A DNA stretch of 64,000 nt, from the NCBI RefSeq assembly GCF_023061285.1, contig NZ_JAKGAM010000003.1, positions 62,001-126,000 of the forward strand, given 5' to 3'. This document shows, in pieces, positions 1 to 10,063 of this stretch; within the stretch, counting starts at the first letter, position 1, and each line of letters starts with the position of its first letter. The stretch is from Chromohalobacter nigrandesensis (GTDB lineage Bacteria > Pseudomonadota > Gammaproteobacteria > Pseudomonadales > Halomonadaceae). The translations under genes were made by a program, and so were the position numbers. The notes beneath the pieces are model-generated. The model saw only the letters and a list, made by a program, of their open reading frames with translations. It did no database searches and had not been told where the DNA came from.

Positions 1-383
1 CCCGTGCCCTTGGCCGGAGTGTCCGTGGCTTTTTGCTGAGACTTGGTGCCCTGCTGGTTCTTGGCACCACGTTTGGCGGTGGACGACGCTGCACCGGTTG
101 CGGATGTCGTCTCGCTTGTCTTGCGCGATGCATCGTCCGCCTTTCGATCAGCCTTTGGCGTCGCGTCGGAGGAGGCCTGGGACGCTGCGGCGTCGGTCGT
201 CGATGCCTTGGACGACGCGGCGTCCGCCGCCTTGTCCGAGGCACCGCGCGTCTCGTCGGCTACCTCGCCGTCGGTGTCGGCCTTGTGAGTCTCGGAGGAG
301 GCCGGCGACTGAGGCGTCTCATCGGCGGACGTCGACGCATCGGTAGGCGTGTTCTTGTCATCCTGATCCTGTCGTTTGCTCAT
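1..383 (-). CDS. hemX: HemX, N-terminal part (cut by window edge)
   Basis: The reading frame starts with ATG at 383 and runs off the left edge, so about 127 residues are visible. They form a hydrophilic low-complexity stretch dominated by Ala, Ser, Thr, Asp and Lys, beginning MSKRQDQDDKNTPTDAS. No membrane segment has been reached yet. Its position directly downstream of hemC and hemD on the same strand is that of hemX, an inner-membrane protein whose family usually has a disordered cytoplasmic N-terminus, one TM helix and a large periplasmic part. HemX is annotated as a putative uroporphyrinogen-III C-methyltransferase, but its real role is uncertain. The call rests mainly on context, because the conserved part is outside the window. 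Confidence 0.7.
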   Translation of the reverse strand, partial: MSKRQDQDDKNTPTDASTSADETPQSPASSETHKADTDGEVADETRGASDKAADAASSKASTTDAAASQASSDATPKADRKADDASRKTSETTSATGAASSTAKRGAKNQQGTKSQQKATDTPAKGT

Positions 384-430
384 GTGTCGCTAGCCCTTTT
401 CTCAAACTCATCGTGATCAACGTTGGCGCG

Positions 431-1186
431 TCACGTGTCGCCTACTTCCTGTACGGCGGTCACCAAGGCCTCCGGCGTCGCGCCCTGCGCCACGTGTAAC
501 GAAGCGAAGCCCATCGTGTCTGCCAGTGTAGCCAAACGCTGACTGGAAACGATTAGCGGTTTGTTCAACGCCGCCTGTCCGCACCAGATAACCAGATGCT
601 CGAGCAATTCGCCACTGGTCACGGTCATCGCCGTGAAATCGCCGGTGGCGAGCCAGTCGGCAGCGGTCGCATCCGGCGCCGTATAAACGCGCTGATAGAG
701 TGCCAGCTTAGTGGCGCGCGCGCCACGCGCCTCAAGCGTTTGCGCGAGTAGCTGGCGCCCGCCCATTCCGCCGACAACCAGCACCCGCTGACCGCCGAGT
801 CGGGCCAGCGAGCGCATCGCCAACAGCGCCTCGCTGGTCGTGCCGCGACCGGGATCGGGCACACTCGCCTTGATGTCCAGGCCACGGTAAAGCGTCGTCG
901 CCGTGGCCACACCCAGCGCATAGAAACGCGGCCCCTGCGGCAATTGCGGCCAATAACGATCGAGCCACTCGACCAGGCACTCGGCGGCGAAGGGGCTGGT
1001 CACGATCACCACGTCGTACTGATCGACATCCAGCAAAGGCGCGCGCTTGACCTCATCGACGCCGAGCGGCTGCAAGTGCATCAATGCCGGACGGGCGGGC
1101 ACGAATCCCGCCTCCGACAAGGCCTTGGAAAGCCGTTCGCCGCCCTCCCCGGGGCGCGTCACCAGGATGCGTGACGCGGCGCTCAT
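431..1186 (-). CDS. hemD: Uroporphyrinogen-III synthase
   Basis: Cytosolic enzyme that closes and inverts ring D of hydroxymethylbilane to make uroporphyrinogen III, the branch point to haem, sirohaem and cobalamin. The 251 residues match the family's usual length. HemD sequences are poorly conserved, but typical pieces are present: [13 protein letters not shown] near residue 64, [12 protein letters not shown] near 87, [13 protein letters not shown] near 135, ALYQRVY near 162 and TSGELLEHL near 188. The start ATG overlaps the hemC stop by 4 bp (ATGA), so translation is probably coupled, and an AGGAGG ribosome site precedes it. The substrate is made by the adjacent hemC product. Confidence 0.93.
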   Translation of the reverse strand: MSAASRILVTRPGEGGERLSKALSEAGFVPARPALMHLQPLGVDEVKRAPLLDVDQYDVVIVTSPFAAECLVEWLDRYWPQLPQGPRFYALGVATATTLYRGLDIKASVPDPGRGTTSEALLAMRSLARLGGQRVLVVGGMGGRQLLAQTLEARGARATKLALYQRVYTAPDATAADWLATGDFTAMTVTSGELLEHLVIWCGQAALNKPLIVSSQRLATLADTMGFASLHVAQGATPEALVTAVQEVGDT

Positions 1187-2127
1187 TCCTCCTGACCGTA
1201 CACATCCGCGAGAATCTCGCCGGCGCCCTGATCGAGCAACGACTCGGCGATACGCACACCCAGCGCTTCAGGCTCGTCGGCCGAGCCACGCCCCTCGGCG
1301 CGCAACACATGCGAGCCGTCCGGATCCCCGACCAGTGCCCGCAGCCATAGCGTGCGATCACCATTCTCGAGCACCGCGTAGCCGCCGATGGGTACCTGAC
1401 AACCACCATCCAGGCGTGTGTTCATGGCGCGTTCGGCGCGCACTCGAGTCGCCGTCTGCGCATGATCGAGCGGCGCCAGAACCTCGAGCAGCGTTTCATC
1501 GTCATAGCGACATTCGATACCCAACGCGCCCTGCCCGCAGGCCGGCAGGCTGACTTCCGGCGGCAGTTCCTGAGTGATGCGGTGGCCGAGTTCGAGACGC
1601 TCGAGCCCTGAGGTGGCCAGAATGATCGCCTCGAATTCGCCGGCATCGAGCTTGCCCAAACGTGTCTGTACGTTGCCACGCAGGTTGAGCACCTCCAGAT
1701 CGGGGCGCGCTTCCTTGACCTGCAGGCCCCGGCGCAGACTCGAGGTGCCCACCCGCACGCCTTCGGGCAAGGCATCCAGCGTGGTGTAATCGTTGGAGAC
1801 GAAAGCATCCGTCGGTGCGCTACTCTCCAGAATCACCGACAGTCCCAGCCCTTCAGGGAAGTGCATCGGTACATCTTTCATCGAGTGCACGGCGATATCG
1901 GCGCGTCCATCCAGCAGCGCCTCTTCCAATTCCTTGACGAAGAGCCCCTTGCCGCCGACCTTGGACAGCGGCGAATCGAGAATCTTGTCGCCGCGCGTGG
2001 TCATAGCGACCAGCTCCACCTCGAGTCCGGGATGTAGCGCCATCAGCCGAGCCTTGACATGCTCGGCCTGCCATAACGCGAGACGGCTCTGTCGGGTGGC
2101 GATGCGCAGTGTCTGCATGGCGGGCAT
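1183..2127 (-). CDS. hemC: Porphobilinogen deaminase (hydroxymethylbilane synthase)
   Basis: Polymerises four porphobilinogen molecules into hydroxymethylbilane in the cytosol. The 314 residues carry the family signatures: [20 protein letters not shown] from about residue 44, HSMKDVP at 81, GTSSLRR at 127, LRGNVQTRL at 149, [10 protein letters not shown] at 196, and [11 protein letters not shown], whose Cys243 is the attachment residue for the dipyrromethane cofactor. The start at 2127 is supported by a GAGGAGAG site 4-5 bases upstream; a second ATG at 2118 is possible. It is the first gene of the minus-strand hemCDX operon and is divergent from argH. Confidence 0.97.
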   Translation of the reverse strand: MPAMQTLRIATRQSRLALWQAEHVKARLMALHPGLEVELVAMTTRGDKILDSPLSKVGGKGLFVKELEEALLDGRADIAVHSMKDVPMHFPEGLGLSVILESSAPTDAFVSNDYTTLDALPEGVRVGTSSLRRGLQVKEARPDLEVLNLRGNVQTRLGKLDAGEFEAIILATSGLERLELGHRITQELPPEVSLPACGQGALGIECRYDDETLLEVLAPLDHAQTATRVRAERAMNTRLDGGCQVPIGGYAVLENGDRTLWLRALVGDPDGSHVLRAEGRGSADEPEALGVRIAESLLDQGAGEILADVYGQEE

Positions 2128-2178
2128 TGGACTCTCCTCAATGGGCGCTCACCTATTTCGGCGGCGGGGATGACTATC

Positions 2179-2207
2179 ATCATAAAGCAGTCCCCGGTCG
2201 AGGAAAA
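2179..2207 (-). promoter_or_regulatory. Candidate hemC promoter
   Basis: In the 183-bp gap between hemC and argH the minus strand carries TATGAT (2184-2179), a good -10 match, 17 bp from TTTTCC (2207-2202), a weak -35. The -10 lies about 55 bp before the hemC start. On the plus strand TACACT (2265-2270) could be an argH -10, but no acceptable -35 is at the right distance. Confidence 0.3.
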
Positions 2208-2310
2208 ATCCCGCCCCCGGCGTTCCCGCGCCTTGTCCCGCCTCGCCAGCGGCGCCGACTCTGGTACACTCAGGGCATCACCATCTCGACCCAGCAGGAC
2301 GCCACGCCCG

Positions 2311-3714
2311 ATGAGCAATACGACCAACCAATCCTGGGGCGGACGCTTCAGCGAACCTACCGATACCTTCGTGGCACGTTTCACGGCCTCGGTGGCGTTC
2401 GACCGGCGCCTCTATCATCACGACATTCGCGGTTCCATCGCCCATGCCACCATGCTCGAGCGTGTCGGCGTGCTCACTTTTGATGAGCGCGAGACCATCG
2501 TGCAAGGCCTTGAGGAGATCGAGCGAGAAATCGACGCCGAGCAGTTTCCCTGGTCGGTGGAACTCGAAGACGTGCACATGAACATCGAGGCTCGGCTGAC
2601 CGAAAAAATCGGCATCACCGGCAAGAAGCTGCATACCGGGCGCTCGCGCAACGACCAGATCGCCACCGACATCCGCCTTTATCTGCGCGACGAGATCGAT
2701 GTCGTTGCGGCCGAGCTCGCGCGCTTGCGCGAAGGGCTGATCGCGCTGGCCACGCGCGAGGCCGATACCATCATGCCCGGCTTCACGCATCTGCAGACCG
2801 CCCAGCCGGTGACCTTCGGCCACCATCTGCTGGCCTGGCAGGAAATGCTCGCTCGCGATCACGAACGCCTGCTGGACTGCCGTAAGCGCGTCAACGTGAT
2901 GCCGCTGGGCGCCGCCGCGCTGGCCGGCACCACTTATCCCATCGACCGCCACGTTACCGCCGAGTTGCTGGGGTTCGAGCGTCCCGCCGAGAACAGCCTC
3001 GACGCGGTCAGCGACCGCGACTTCGCCATCGAATTCGGCGCCTTCGCCAGCGTGCTGTTGATGCACCTGTCGCGCATGAGCGAGGAACTGGTGCTGTGGA
3101 CCAGCGCCCAGTTCGACTTCATCGACCTGCCCGACCGTTTCTGCACCGGCTCGTCGATCATGCCGCAGAAGAAGAATCCCGACGTGCCCGAGCTGGTGCG
3201 CGGCAAGACCGGCCGCGTCTATGGCCACCTGATGGGCCTGTTGACGCTGATGAAGTCGCAACCGCTGGCCTACAACAAGGACAATCAGGAAGACAAGGAA
3301 CCGCTGTTCGACACGCTCGACACCGTGCAGGGCTGTCTCAAGGCATTCGCCGACATGGTGCCGGCCATCGAGGCCAAGGCGGACAATATGTTCGAGGCTG
3401 CGCGCAAGGGCTTCTCCACCGCCACCGACCTGGCGGACTACCTGGTGCGTGCCGGCGTGGCCTTCCGCGACGCCCATGAAATCGTCGGTCAGGCCGTGGC
3501 GCTGGGCCTGCGCGAGCAGAAGGATCTGTCGGAGATGTCCCTCGACGAATTGCGCCAATTCTCCGACGCCATCCAGGCCGACGTCTTCGAGGTGCTGACG
3601 CTGGAAGGCTCGGTGGCGGCACGCAACCACATCGGCGGCACCGCACCCGACCAGGTCCGCGCTGCCGCCCAGCGCGCCCGCGACGCGCTCGCCACGCTGC
3701 GACAGGAGGCATGA
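2311..3714 (+). CDS. argH: Argininosuccinate lyase
   Basis: Last step of arginine biosynthesis: splits argininosuccinate into arginine and fumarate, as a cytosolic homotetramer. I start it at the ATG of [18 protein letters not shown], because WGGRF near the N-terminus is the family's usual beginning. The frame is open to 2170 but the upstream residues are not family-like. This gives 467 residues, the usual length. The signature [12 protein letters not shown] lies near residue 285 and contains the catalytic serine loop; [13 protein letters not shown] is near 110. It is divergent from hemC, and its stop overlaps the start of lptM (ATGA). Confidence 0.96.
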   Translation: MSNTTNQSWGGRFSEPTDTFVARFTASVAFDRRLYHHDIRGSIAHATMLERVGVLTFDERETIVQGLEEIEREIDAEQFPWSVELEDVHMNIEARLTEKIGITGKKLHTGRSRNDQIATDIRLYLRDEIDVVAAELARLREGLIALATREADTIMPGFTHLQTAQPVTFGHHLLAWQEMLARDHERLLDCRKRVNVMPLGAAALAGTTYPIDRHVTAELLGFERPAENSLDAVSDRDFAIEFGAFASVLLMHLSRMSEELVLWTSAQFDFIDLPDRFCTGSSIMPQKKNPDVPELVRGKTGRVYGHLMGLLTLMKSQPLAYNKDNQEDKEPLFDTLDTVQGCLKAFADMVPAIEAKADNMFEAARKGFSTATDLADYLVRAGVAFRDAHEIVGQAVALGLREQKDLSEMSLDELRQFSDAIQADVFEVLTLEGSVAARNHIGGTAPDQVRAAAQRARDALATLRQEA

Positions 3715-3929
3715 TGCGTTTACTTCCGATACTGGCCGCCCTCGGCATCGCCCTGCTCACCCTCGCCGGTTGCGGCCAGAAGGGGCCGCTTTACATGCCC
3801 GATGACGAACAGGCCAGCGAGCAGTACGACCCGGCGGATGCCTATGAAGACGACGCCGAACAGGGCGAAGATGGCACTGACCAAGGCCAGGACGACGCCT
3901 CTTCCCAATCCGACAGCGACGCAGACTGA
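3711..3929 (+). CDS. lptM: LPS-assembly lipoprotein LptM (YifL)
   Basis: Small lipoprotein of 72 residues, or 71 if the second ATG at 3714 is used. A hydrophobic signal peptide ends in the lipobox LAGC, and the following [10 protein letters not shown] is the hallmark of the LptM/YifL family. The rest is a highly acidic Asp/Glu/Gln-rich tail. In Escherichia coli LptM binds the LptD-LptE translocon and helps oxidative maturation of LptD in the outer membrane. It overlaps the argH stop and is followed 2 bp later by lysA, as in many gammaproteobacteria. The tail is longer and more acidic than in non-halophiles. Confidence 0.9.
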   Translation: MMRLLPILAALGIALLTLAGCGQKGPLYMPDDEQASEQYDPADAYEDDAEQGEDGTDQGQDDASSQSDSDAD

Positions 3930-3931
3930 CG

Positions 3932-5188
3932 ATGGATCATTTCAACTACCGCGACGGCCAACTCTACGCTGAAGACGTCCCACTGGCCGACATCGCCAAG
4001 CGTTTCGGCACGCCCTGTTACGTATACTCGCGGGCGACCTTCACGCGTCACTTCAAGGCCTACAGCGAGGCGCTGGGCGAGCATCCGCACCTGATCTGCT
4101 ACGCAGTGAAGGCCAATGCCAACCTCGCCGTACTCGACCTGTTGGCACGCCTCGGCGCGGGGTTCGACATCGTCTCCCAGGGCGAGCTGGAGCGCGTACT
4201 GGCCGCCGGCGGCGACCCCGCCAAGGTGGTGTTTTCCGGCGTCGCCAAGCAGGCTGACGAGATGGCACGCGCATTGGAAGTCGGCATCAAGTGCTTCAAC
4301 GTGGAGTCGCTGCCCGAGCTCGAGCGTCTGAACCAGGTCGCCGGTGACTGCGGCCAGGTGGCGCGAGTCTCGCTGCGCGTCAATCCCGACGTCGACGCCA
4401 GGACCCACCCGTATATTTCCACCGGTCTCAAGGCCAACAAGTTCGGCATCGCCGTCGACGACGCCTTCGCGGTCTATCAGCGGGCCGCCGAGCTGGAGAA
4501 TCTCGAGGTCGTCGGGCTGGATTGCCACATCGGTTCGCAGCTCACCGAACTGGCGCCCTTCCTCGACGCCCTGGATCGACTGCTGGTATTGCTCGACCGC
4601 CTGCACGAGGCGGGCATTACCATCGAGCATCTCGACCTGGGTGGCGGCCTCGGCGTGCCCTATCAAGACGAGCAACCGCCCGCGCCCTACGACTATGCCC
4701 GAGCCCTGCTCGAGCGCCTCGACGGCCGCGACCTGACGCTGCTCTTCGAGCCGGGCCGCTCGATCGCCGCCAACGCCGGCGTGCTGGTGACCCGCGTCGA
4801 ATACCTGAAGCCCGGCGAGACCCAGCATTTCGCCATCGTCGACGCCGGCATGAACGACCTGATTCGTCCCGCGCTGTATGAAGCATGGCAACGCATCGTC
4901 CCGGTCGATACTCGAGCGCCCCGTGAGACGGCGCTCTACGACGTGGTCGGTCCGGTCTGTGAAACCGGCGACTTCCTCGGCAAGGCGCGTGAACTGGCCA
5001 TCGCGCCGGGCGATCTGCTCGCAGTGCGCTCGGCCGGGGCTTACGGCTTCGTGATGGCCTCCAACTACAACAGCCGGCCGCGTCCCGCCGAGATCATGGT
5101 CGACGGCGACAGCGCGCAGGTCGTGCGCGAACGCGAGACGCTCGCCGACTTGTGGGCCGGCGAGCATCGCCTGGCGGAGACCTCCTGA
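3932..5188 (+). CDS. lysA: Diaminopimelate decarboxylase
   Basis: PLP enzyme that decarboxylates meso-diaminopimelate to L-lysine. The 418 residues are normal for the family. Lys60 in [14 protein letters not shown] is the Schiff-base lysine of a fold-type III enzyme. Other landmarks are HIGSQL near 199, the phosphate-binding glycine loop [10 protein letters not shown] near 234, [11 protein letters not shown] near 274 and the cross-subunit active-site motif [10 protein letters not shown] near 344. It sits between lptM and dapF with a 1-base overlap to dapF. DapF makes its substrate, so the two last steps of lysine synthesis are encoded side by side. Confidence 0.97.
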   Translation: MDHFNYRDGQLYAEDVPLADIAKRFGTPCYVYSRATFTRHFKAYSEALGEHPHLICYAVKANANLAVLDLLARLGAGFDIVSQGELERVLAAGGDPAKVVFSGVAKQADEMARALEVGIKCFNVESLPELERLNQVAGDCGQVARVSLRVNPDVDARTHPYISTGLKANKFGIAVDDAFAVYQRAAELENLEVVGLDCHIGSQLTELAPFLDALDRLLVLLDRLHEAGITIEHLDLGGGLGVPYQDEQPPAPYDYARALLERLDGRDLTLLFEPGRSIAANAGVLVTRVEYLKPGETQHFAIVDAGMNDLIRPALYEAWQRIVPVDTRAPRETALYDVVGPVCETGDFLGKARELAIAPGDLLAVRSAGAYGFVMASNYNSRPRPAEIMVDGDSAQVVRERETLADLWAGEHRLAETS

Positions 5189-6021
5189 TGCTGCTGCATT
5201 TCACCAAGATGCACGGGCTGGGCAATGACTTCATGGTGGTCGACCTGGTCACCCAGCGGGCGCGACTCGACACCGAACGCATCCAGCAGTTGGCCAACCG
5301 TCATCTCGGCATCGGTTTCGATCAGTTGCTGCTGGTCGAGCCGCCACGCGACCCGGAGATGGATTTCCGTTACCGCATCTTCAACGCCGACGGCCACGAG
5401 GTGGAGAATTGCGGTAACGGCGCCCGCTGCTTCGCGCGTTTCGTACGCGGAGCGGGGCTAACCCACAAGCGCGAAATCCGCGTCGAAACCCAGGCCGGGC
5501 CCCTGACCCTGCGCGTCGAGGAAGACGAGCGGGTCCGCGTGAACATGGGTGTGCCGCGTTTCGCCCCCGAGGCGGTGCCCTTCGACGCCCCGACCGATGC
5601 GCCCACGCATACCCTGGAGGTCGACGACACACGCTGGGAAATCGGCGTGGTCTCAATGGGCAACCCCCACGCCGTCCTCGTGGTCGACGATGCCGATAGC
5701 GCACCGGTAGCACACCTGGGCCCGCTCATCGAACGCCACGTGCGCTTCCCTCGACGCGTCAACGTGGGCTTCCTGCAGGTCGTCTCGCGTCACGAGGCGC
5801 GCCTGCGGGTCTTCGAACGTGGTAGCGGCGAAACGCTGGCCTGCGGCACCGGCGCCTGCGCAGCGGTGGCCACCGGCATCCGACGCGGGTTGTTCGAGAG
5901 TCCCGTCGATGTTCACCTACCCGGTGGCACACTAACCGTGGAATGGCCCGCCGAGGACGCCCCCATGGTGATGATCGGCCCCGCTACCAGCGTCTTCGAG
6001 GGACGTATCGCGCTGCCTTAG
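5188..6021 (+). CDS. dapF: Diaminopimelate epimerase
   Basis: PLP-independent racemase converting LL- to meso-diaminopimelate, used for lysine and peptidoglycan. Started at [15 protein letters not shown], the conserved family N-terminus, whose ATG shares one base with the lysA stop. The 277 residues hold both active-site cysteines: Cys75 in NCGNGARCF and Cys219 in [16 protein letters not shown] near residue 44 and MGNPHAV near 157 are also typical. It is followed by the DUF484 gene and xerC, the order seen in E. coli and Pseudomonas. Confidence 0.97.
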   Translation: MLLHFTKMHGLGNDFMVVDLVTQRARLDTERIQQLANRHLGIGFDQLLLVEPPRDPEMDFRYRIFNADGHEVENCGNGARCFARFVRGAGLTHKREIRVETQAGPLTLRVEEDERVRVNMGVPRFAPEAVPFDAPTDAPTHTLEVDDTRWEIGVVSMGNPHAVLVVDDADSAPVAHLGPLIERHVRFPRRVNVGFLQVVSRHEARLRVFERGSGETLACGTGACAAVATGIRRGLFESPVDVHLPGGTLTVEWPAEDAPMVMIGPATSVFEGRIALP

Positions 6022-6096
6022 CAGCATTGCCGAGTGCCCGGAGAACCTGCAAACAACGATACGGCACGCAAGACGGAAACACAGGAGAACATACGC

Positions 6097-6816
6097 ATGT
6101 CCCAAGCCCAGGCGCCCGAGCCGCGCACGACGCTCGACCCCGAGCGTGTTGCGCATTGGCTGGCCCGTCATCCCGACTTCTTCGTCGGCCGAGAGGGACT
6201 GCTGCAACAGCTCAAGGTGCCGCATCCCCAGACCCAAGGCGCTATTTCACTGCTCGAACGCCTGGTGCACGACCTGCGCGAGCGTGCCGAGACCGCCGAA
6301 TGGCGCCTCGAGCATCTGCTGGAGACGGCGCGCCACAACGAGGCGCAGTACCAGCGCACACGCACACTGATCCTGGCATTGCTCGAAGCGGAAAACGTCG
6401 ATGCACTGGGCGAGGCATTATCGACTCAGCTCAGCGAGCGATTTCGCACCCAGGCGGTCGCCTTGTGGCTGGACTCGCCTCACGATGGCAGCGCCGTGCA
6501 GCCACCCCGTTTGTGCCTCGATGACCCCGCCCGCGACGCCCTGGAGCATCTTCTCGACGGCCACAACAGCCGCTGTACCCAGCTCTCGCGGGAAGCGTGG
6601 CAACATCTCCTCCCGCATTCCGAACCGCCCGAGAGCAGCGGCTCATGCGCCGTGACGCGCCTGACCATGGGCGAGCCGCTCGGCTACCTGCTGCTGGCCA
6701 GCCAGGAGAGCGAGCACTTTCGTGCCACGCTCGATACCCTGTTCACCGATTACCTCGGCGAAATCGTCGGGCGCTTGCTTATCCGACTGGATACCCCGCA
6801 TGCACGCCGCGATTGA
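6097..6816 (+). CDS. DUF484 family protein (YigA-like, GAF-type fold)
   Basis: Conserved protein of unknown function found between dapF and xerC in many gammaproteobacteria. I start it at MSQAQAPEP because a CAGGAG ribosome site precedes that ATG; 239 residues result. The N-terminal part has the family pattern VAHWLARHPDFF near residue 17 and LLERLVHDLRERAE near 55, which looks like a helical or coiled linker. The remaining residues resemble a GAF-like domain of the DUF484 family. No catalytic residues are recognisable. It overlaps the xerC start by 17 bp, so the two are probably translated together. Confidence 0.88.
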   Translation: MSQAQAPEPRTTLDPERVAHWLARHPDFFVGREGLLQQLKVPHPQTQGAISLLERLVHDLRERAETAEWRLEHLLETARHNEAQYQRTRTLILALLEAENVDALGEALSTQLSERFRTQAVALWLDSPHDGSAVQPPRLCLDDPARDALEHLLDGHNSRCTQLSREAWQHLLPHSEPPESSGSCAVTRLTMGEPLGYLLLASQESEHFRATLDTLFTDYLGEIVGRLLIRLDTPHARRD

Positions 6817-7696
6817 AGATTTCCTGCGCGCCCTGGCGGGGTATGCCAGCCCCGCGACGCTGGATGCCTATCGACGCGACCTGACCGCGCTGGCGCATTT
6901 CCTCGAAGCGCATGACATCGACGCCTGGTCCACGCTGGATGTCGCCCTGGTGCGCCGCTTCCTGGGCGCCGAACGCACCCGAGGCCTGGCCCCGCGCAGT
7001 CTCGCCCGGCGCCGTGCCGCGCTATCGCGCTTCGCCGATCACCTGGTGCACAGCGGCGTGCTCGCTCACAATCCCGTAGCCTTGACCCAGACACCCCGGC
7101 AACCTCAGCACCTGCCGCGTCCGGTGGATGTCGATCAGTTATCACGCTTCCTGGACACGCCACACGACGACACCCCACTGGCCGTGCGCGACCAGGCCAT
7201 GCTGGAGCTGTTCTACTCCTGCGGGCTGCGTCTGGCGGAGTTGACGGCGCTGAATATCACCGATCTGGAGGCGCGCCGCGTGCGGGTCATGGGCAAGGGC
7301 AGCAAGCCGCGCCAGATGCCCCTCGGCAGTCGTGCCCAGGCAGCGCTGGCAACATGGCTCGAGGTCCGTGGTCAGTTGGCCGACGAGCAGGAAAGTGCGC
7401 TGTTCGTCGGTCAGCGTGGTGCACGCCTCGGGCATCGTGCGGTGCAGAAGCGCCTCGTGCATCTTGCCCGCGAGCGCGGCCTGCCCGAACATCTGCATCC
7501 GCATCGCCTGCGCCACTCCTTCGCCAGCCATATGCTCGAATCGAGCCAGGACCTGCGTGCCGTCCAGGAACTGCTGGGGCATGCCAATCTGTCTACCACA
7601 CAGGTCTATACCCGGCTCGACTGGCAGCATCTCGCCGACGCCTACGATCAGGCACATCCCCGCGCCCGGCGTCACAAAACGCCCGGCGAAGGCTGA
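6800..7696 (+). CDS. xerC: Site-specific tyrosine recombinase XerC
   Basis: Works with XerD at dif to resolve chromosome dimers. Started at MHAAIEDFLRALAG, giving 298 residues, the standard XerC length; longer in-frame starts would read through DUF484. The SAM-like N-terminal domain is followed by the catalytic domain with all six expected residues: Arg144 (CGLRLAEL), Lys169 (GKGSKP), His235 and Arg238 (HPHRLRHSFASH), His261 (LLGHANLSTTQ) and nucleophile Tyr270 (VYTRLD). Its place after dapF-DUF484 is the conserved xerC locus, so this is the housekeeping enzyme and not a phage integrase. Confidence 0.96.
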   Translation: MHAAIEDFLRALAGYASPATLDAYRRDLTALAHFLEAHDIDAWSTLDVALVRRFLGAERTRGLAPRSLARRRAALSRFADHLVHSGVLAHNPVALTQTPRQPQHLPRPVDVDQLSRFLDTPHDDTPLAVRDQAMLELFYSCGLRLAELTALNITDLEARRVRVMGKGSKPRQMPLGSRAQAALATWLEVRGQLADEQESALFVGQRGARLGHRAVQKRLVHLARERGLPEHLHPHRLRHSFASHMLESSQDLRAVQELLGHANLSTTQVYTRLDWQHLADAYDQAHPRARRHKTPGEG

Positions 7697-7735
7697 GACT
7701 CACATTTCTGACTCACGGCTCTAGAGGCGACCCCA

Positions 7736-8461
7736 ATGGCGATAACCGCGCTGACCTTCGATCTCGATGACACGCTGTGGAACAACCGCCCGGTTCTCGA
7801 GCGTGCCGAAACCGGGCATTATCAATGGCTCAGCGATGCCCTCGCCGCCGCCTCACCAGACGCCACCCGCGCATTCATGACAGATTACCCGTTGAGCACG
7901 TATCAGCAGCACCGTCTCGACGTGGCGCGACGCTTTCCGCTCAAGCGCGGCGACTTCACCTGGATTCGCGAACGCGCGTTGTTCGAGTTGGTGGAAACCT
8001 ACGGGCTGCCTCGCCTGCGGGCGCGTCTGTGGGCAGCGCATGCCATCGCGCATTTTCTCGATCTGCGCCATGACCTCACGCCCTATCCCGAGGTGGCGGC
8101 CATGTTCGACACGCTGCGCCAGGACTATCGGATCGCCGCGATCACCAACGGCAACGCCGACCTCAAGCGCCTGGATCTGGCCGACCATTTCAGCGTGATG
8201 ATCGCCGCAGGCGAACTGCATGCCCCCAAGCCCGACCCGCGCGCTTTCCTCGCCGCACTGGCAAGGCTTCGTGCCCGGCCGTCACAGGCCCTGCATGTCG
8301 GCGACTCCTGGCGCGAGGACGTGCTACCCGCGCAGCGCCTGGGCATGCACGTCGCCTGGATCGACGCCAAGAATGAAGGCTCGCGCGAGCTGCCACCCGG
8401 CGTGCATCGCCTCACGCATGTACGTGAACTGCCAACCCTACTCGCCAGGCTGGCAGGGTAG
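7736..8461 (+). CDS. yigB: HAD-superfamily phosphatase (YigB-like)
   Basis: A 241-residue haloacid-dehalogenase-fold phosphatase. Motif I is FDLDDTLW with nucleophile Asp9 and acid/base Asp11; motif II is AITNGNADL near residue 136, and motif III/IV is HVGDSWREDV near 182. The helical cap between them is typical of class C1. In E. coli the gene after xerC is yigB, which dephosphorylates an intermediate of riboflavin synthesis (5-amino-6-(5-phosphoribitylamino)uracil). The conserved position suggests the same role here, but the substrate cannot be read from sequence. It converges on yihA with 9 bp between them. Confidence 0.85.
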   Translation: MAITALTFDLDDTLWNNRPVLERAETGHYQWLSDALAAASPDATRAFMTDYPLSTYQQHRLDVARRFPLKRGDFTWIRERALFELVETYGLPRLRARLWAAHAIAHFLDLRHDLTPYPEVAAMFDTLRQDYRIAAITNGNADLKRLDLADHFSVMIAAGELHAPKPDPRAFLAALARLRARPSQALHVGDSWREDVLPAQRLGMHVAWIDAKNEGSRELPPGVHRLTHVRELPTLLARLAG

Positions 8462-8470
8462 GTTGACGCG

Positions 8471-9094
8471 TCACACGGCATCCCGCTCACAGAGCCAGGC
8501 ATCCATGCGCGCGCACGCTCCATCGACGCCTTGCCGCTTGAGCGCCGAGAACAACTGCACGCTGACCAGGTCTTCCCACTCGGCGAGCTGACGCCGCACC
8601 GCCAGCAGCGAAGACTTGGCGGCGCCGGACTTGAGCTTATCGGCCTTGGTCAGCAGGATATGCACAGGCATGCCCTTTTCGTCGGCCCAGCCCAGCATCA
8701 TCTGGTCGAATTCGCTCAGCGGGTGCCGCACGTCCATGACCAGCATCAGGCCCCTGAGCGTTTCGCGCTCGTACAGGTACTCGCTCAAGTGACGCTGCCA
8801 CTCCAGCTTGACCTGGTCCGGCACCTTGGCGAAGCCGTAACCGGGCAGATCCACCAACCGGTACGCCTCGTCGTTGGCGAGGGTGAAGAAGTTGATCAGT
8901 TGCGTGCGCCCCGGCGTCTTCGAGGTACGCGCCAGCGCCTTCTGCTGAGTCAGGGCGTTGATCGCGCTGGACTTGCCGGCATTGGAACGCCCCGCGAATG
9001 CCACTTCCGCCCCCGTATCCGGAGGGCACAAAGCCAAGCGCGGCGCGCTGATCAAAAAACGCGCGGTCTGGTAGTTGATCTTGCCATCTTGCAT
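8471..9094 (-). CDS. yihA: Ribosome biogenesis GTP-binding protein YihA/EngB
   Basis: Essential small GTPase needed for assembly of the large ribosomal subunit. In its 207 residues the G1 loop is GRSNAGKSS (residues 35-43), G3 is DLPGYGF (from about 82) and G4 is TKADKL (near 147). The N-terminal extension and C-terminal helix match the TrmE-Era-EngA-EngB-Septin family. It is transcribed away from dsbA. In Pseudomonas a cytochrome c4 gene usually lies between engB and dsbA; here none is present. Confidence 0.95.
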   Translation of the reverse strand: MQDGKINYQTARFLISAPRLALCPPDTGAEVAFAGRSNAGKSSAINALTQQKALARTSKTPGRTQLINFFTLANDEAYRLVDLPGYGFAKVPDQVKLEWQRHLSEYLYERETLRGLMLVMDVRHPLSEFDQMMLGWADEKGMPVHILLTKADKLKSGAAKSSLLAVRRQLAEWEDLVSVQLFSALKRQGVDGACARMDAWLCERDAV

Positions 9095-9430
9095 GATGAG
9101 TCTCGACTGAGCCTGCCGCCCGAGAGCGGCGAATGTCCATGGAGTGGGCCGTTTGCCACACAGTGTATCATTATGCGCCGAGGCCGCGTCTCATGGCGCT
9201 CTCGATGCGCACCGCAAGATAGAGCATGGCAACAGCCACCCTTTCCATGAGATCCCTCTTTCCTCGGTGCCCGCCGGGGTGGTATCACTGGGAAACTGAG
9301 GGCCAAGACCGTGTATCGCATGAGTCGCTAGGGAACCCGAGACACTGAAGCGGCTCAAAGGTGTCACCATGGGAGGCGACGAAGGTTCGCCACCCGTTTT
9401 CCGTTTTTTATGCAAGCCAAGGAGAGATGC
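9095..9430. other. Intergenic region yihA/dsbA, no gene recognised
   Basis: 336 bp between divergent yihA and dsbA. No reading frame here looks like a protein family, and there is no remnant of a haem-binding CxxCH cytochrome motif. The yihA and dsbA promoters must lie here. TACACT/CATAAT-like -10 candidates for yihA occur around 9165-9175 on the minus strand, but without a convincing -35. An AAGGAGAG ribosome site ends 4 bases before the dsbA start. Confidence 0.5.
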
Positions 9431-10063
9431 ATGTTGAAGTCACTGCTGGTGCTGGTCACCGGACTGAGTTTATCGACGCTGGCCATGGCCGCCGACCCGG
9501 TTGCCGGAGAAGATTACGAGGTACTCGACGAGCCCGTGAAGACCGAAGTACCGGACGGCAAGATCGAGGTCAACGAGGTATTCTGGTACGGCTGCCCGCA
9601 TTGCTACGCTCTTGAAGAGCCACTCAATGCATGGGTCGACGAGCTGCCCGACGATGTCGCCTTTCAGCGCATCCCGGCCACCATGGGCGATACCTGGACC
9701 AAGCATGCACGCGCCTTCTACGCTGCCAAGGCGTTGGGCATCCAGAAAGAAATGCACAGCGATTTCTTCGATGCCATCCACGAGGGAGGCCAGCGCCTCA
9801 CCAAACCGGACGACATCGCCGAGTTCTTCACTCATTACGATGTCAGCAAGGACGACGCGCTCGAGGCACTCGAGTCCTTCGGCGTGAAAAGCCAGATCAA
9901 TCGCGCCAACGCCAAGATGCGTAGCTACAAGATCATGGGGGTCCCCGCCCTGATCGTCGACGGTCATTACGTCATCACGCCCAGCAGCGCCGGCTCGCTG
10001 GAGAACATGCCCAAGATCGCCGATGCCCTGATCGACAAGGTACGCAGCGAACGCAATGAGTAA
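9431..10063 (+). CDS. dsbA: Thiol:disulfide interchange protein DsbA
   Basis: Periplasmic thioredoxin-fold oxidase that introduces disulfide bonds into exported proteins; it is normally reoxidised by DsbB. The 210 residues begin with a signal peptide (MLKSLLVLVTGLSLSTLAMA, probable cleavage after Ala20). The active site is Cys55-Pro-His-Cys58 in FWYGCPHCYALE, the classic DsbA dipeptide. The cis-proline loop GVPALIVDG lies near residue 175. Start chosen at 9431 because AAGGAGAG precedes it. It overlaps the next gene by 8 bp, so the two are probably co-translated. Confidence 0.95.
   Translation: MLKSLLVLVTGLSLSTLAMAADPVAGEDYEVLDEPVKTEVPDGKIEVNEVFWYGCPHCYALEEPLNAWVDELPDDVAFQRIPATMGDTWTKHARAFYAAKALGIQKEMHSDFFDAIHEGGQRLTKPDDIAEFFTHYDVSKDDALEALESFGVKSQINRANAKMRSYKIMGVPALIVDGHYVITPSSAGSLENMPKIADALIDKVRSERNE

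Noticed and set aside
2278-3630. Long minus-strand reading frame opposite argH
   Set aside because: It is the antisense of argH in a GC-rich genome, with His/Gly-rich low-information sequence and no family pattern.
6800-7696. XerC as an integron or phage integrase linked to the comM insertion
   Set aside because: It is 46 kb away, in the conserved dapF-xerC context and of standard length.
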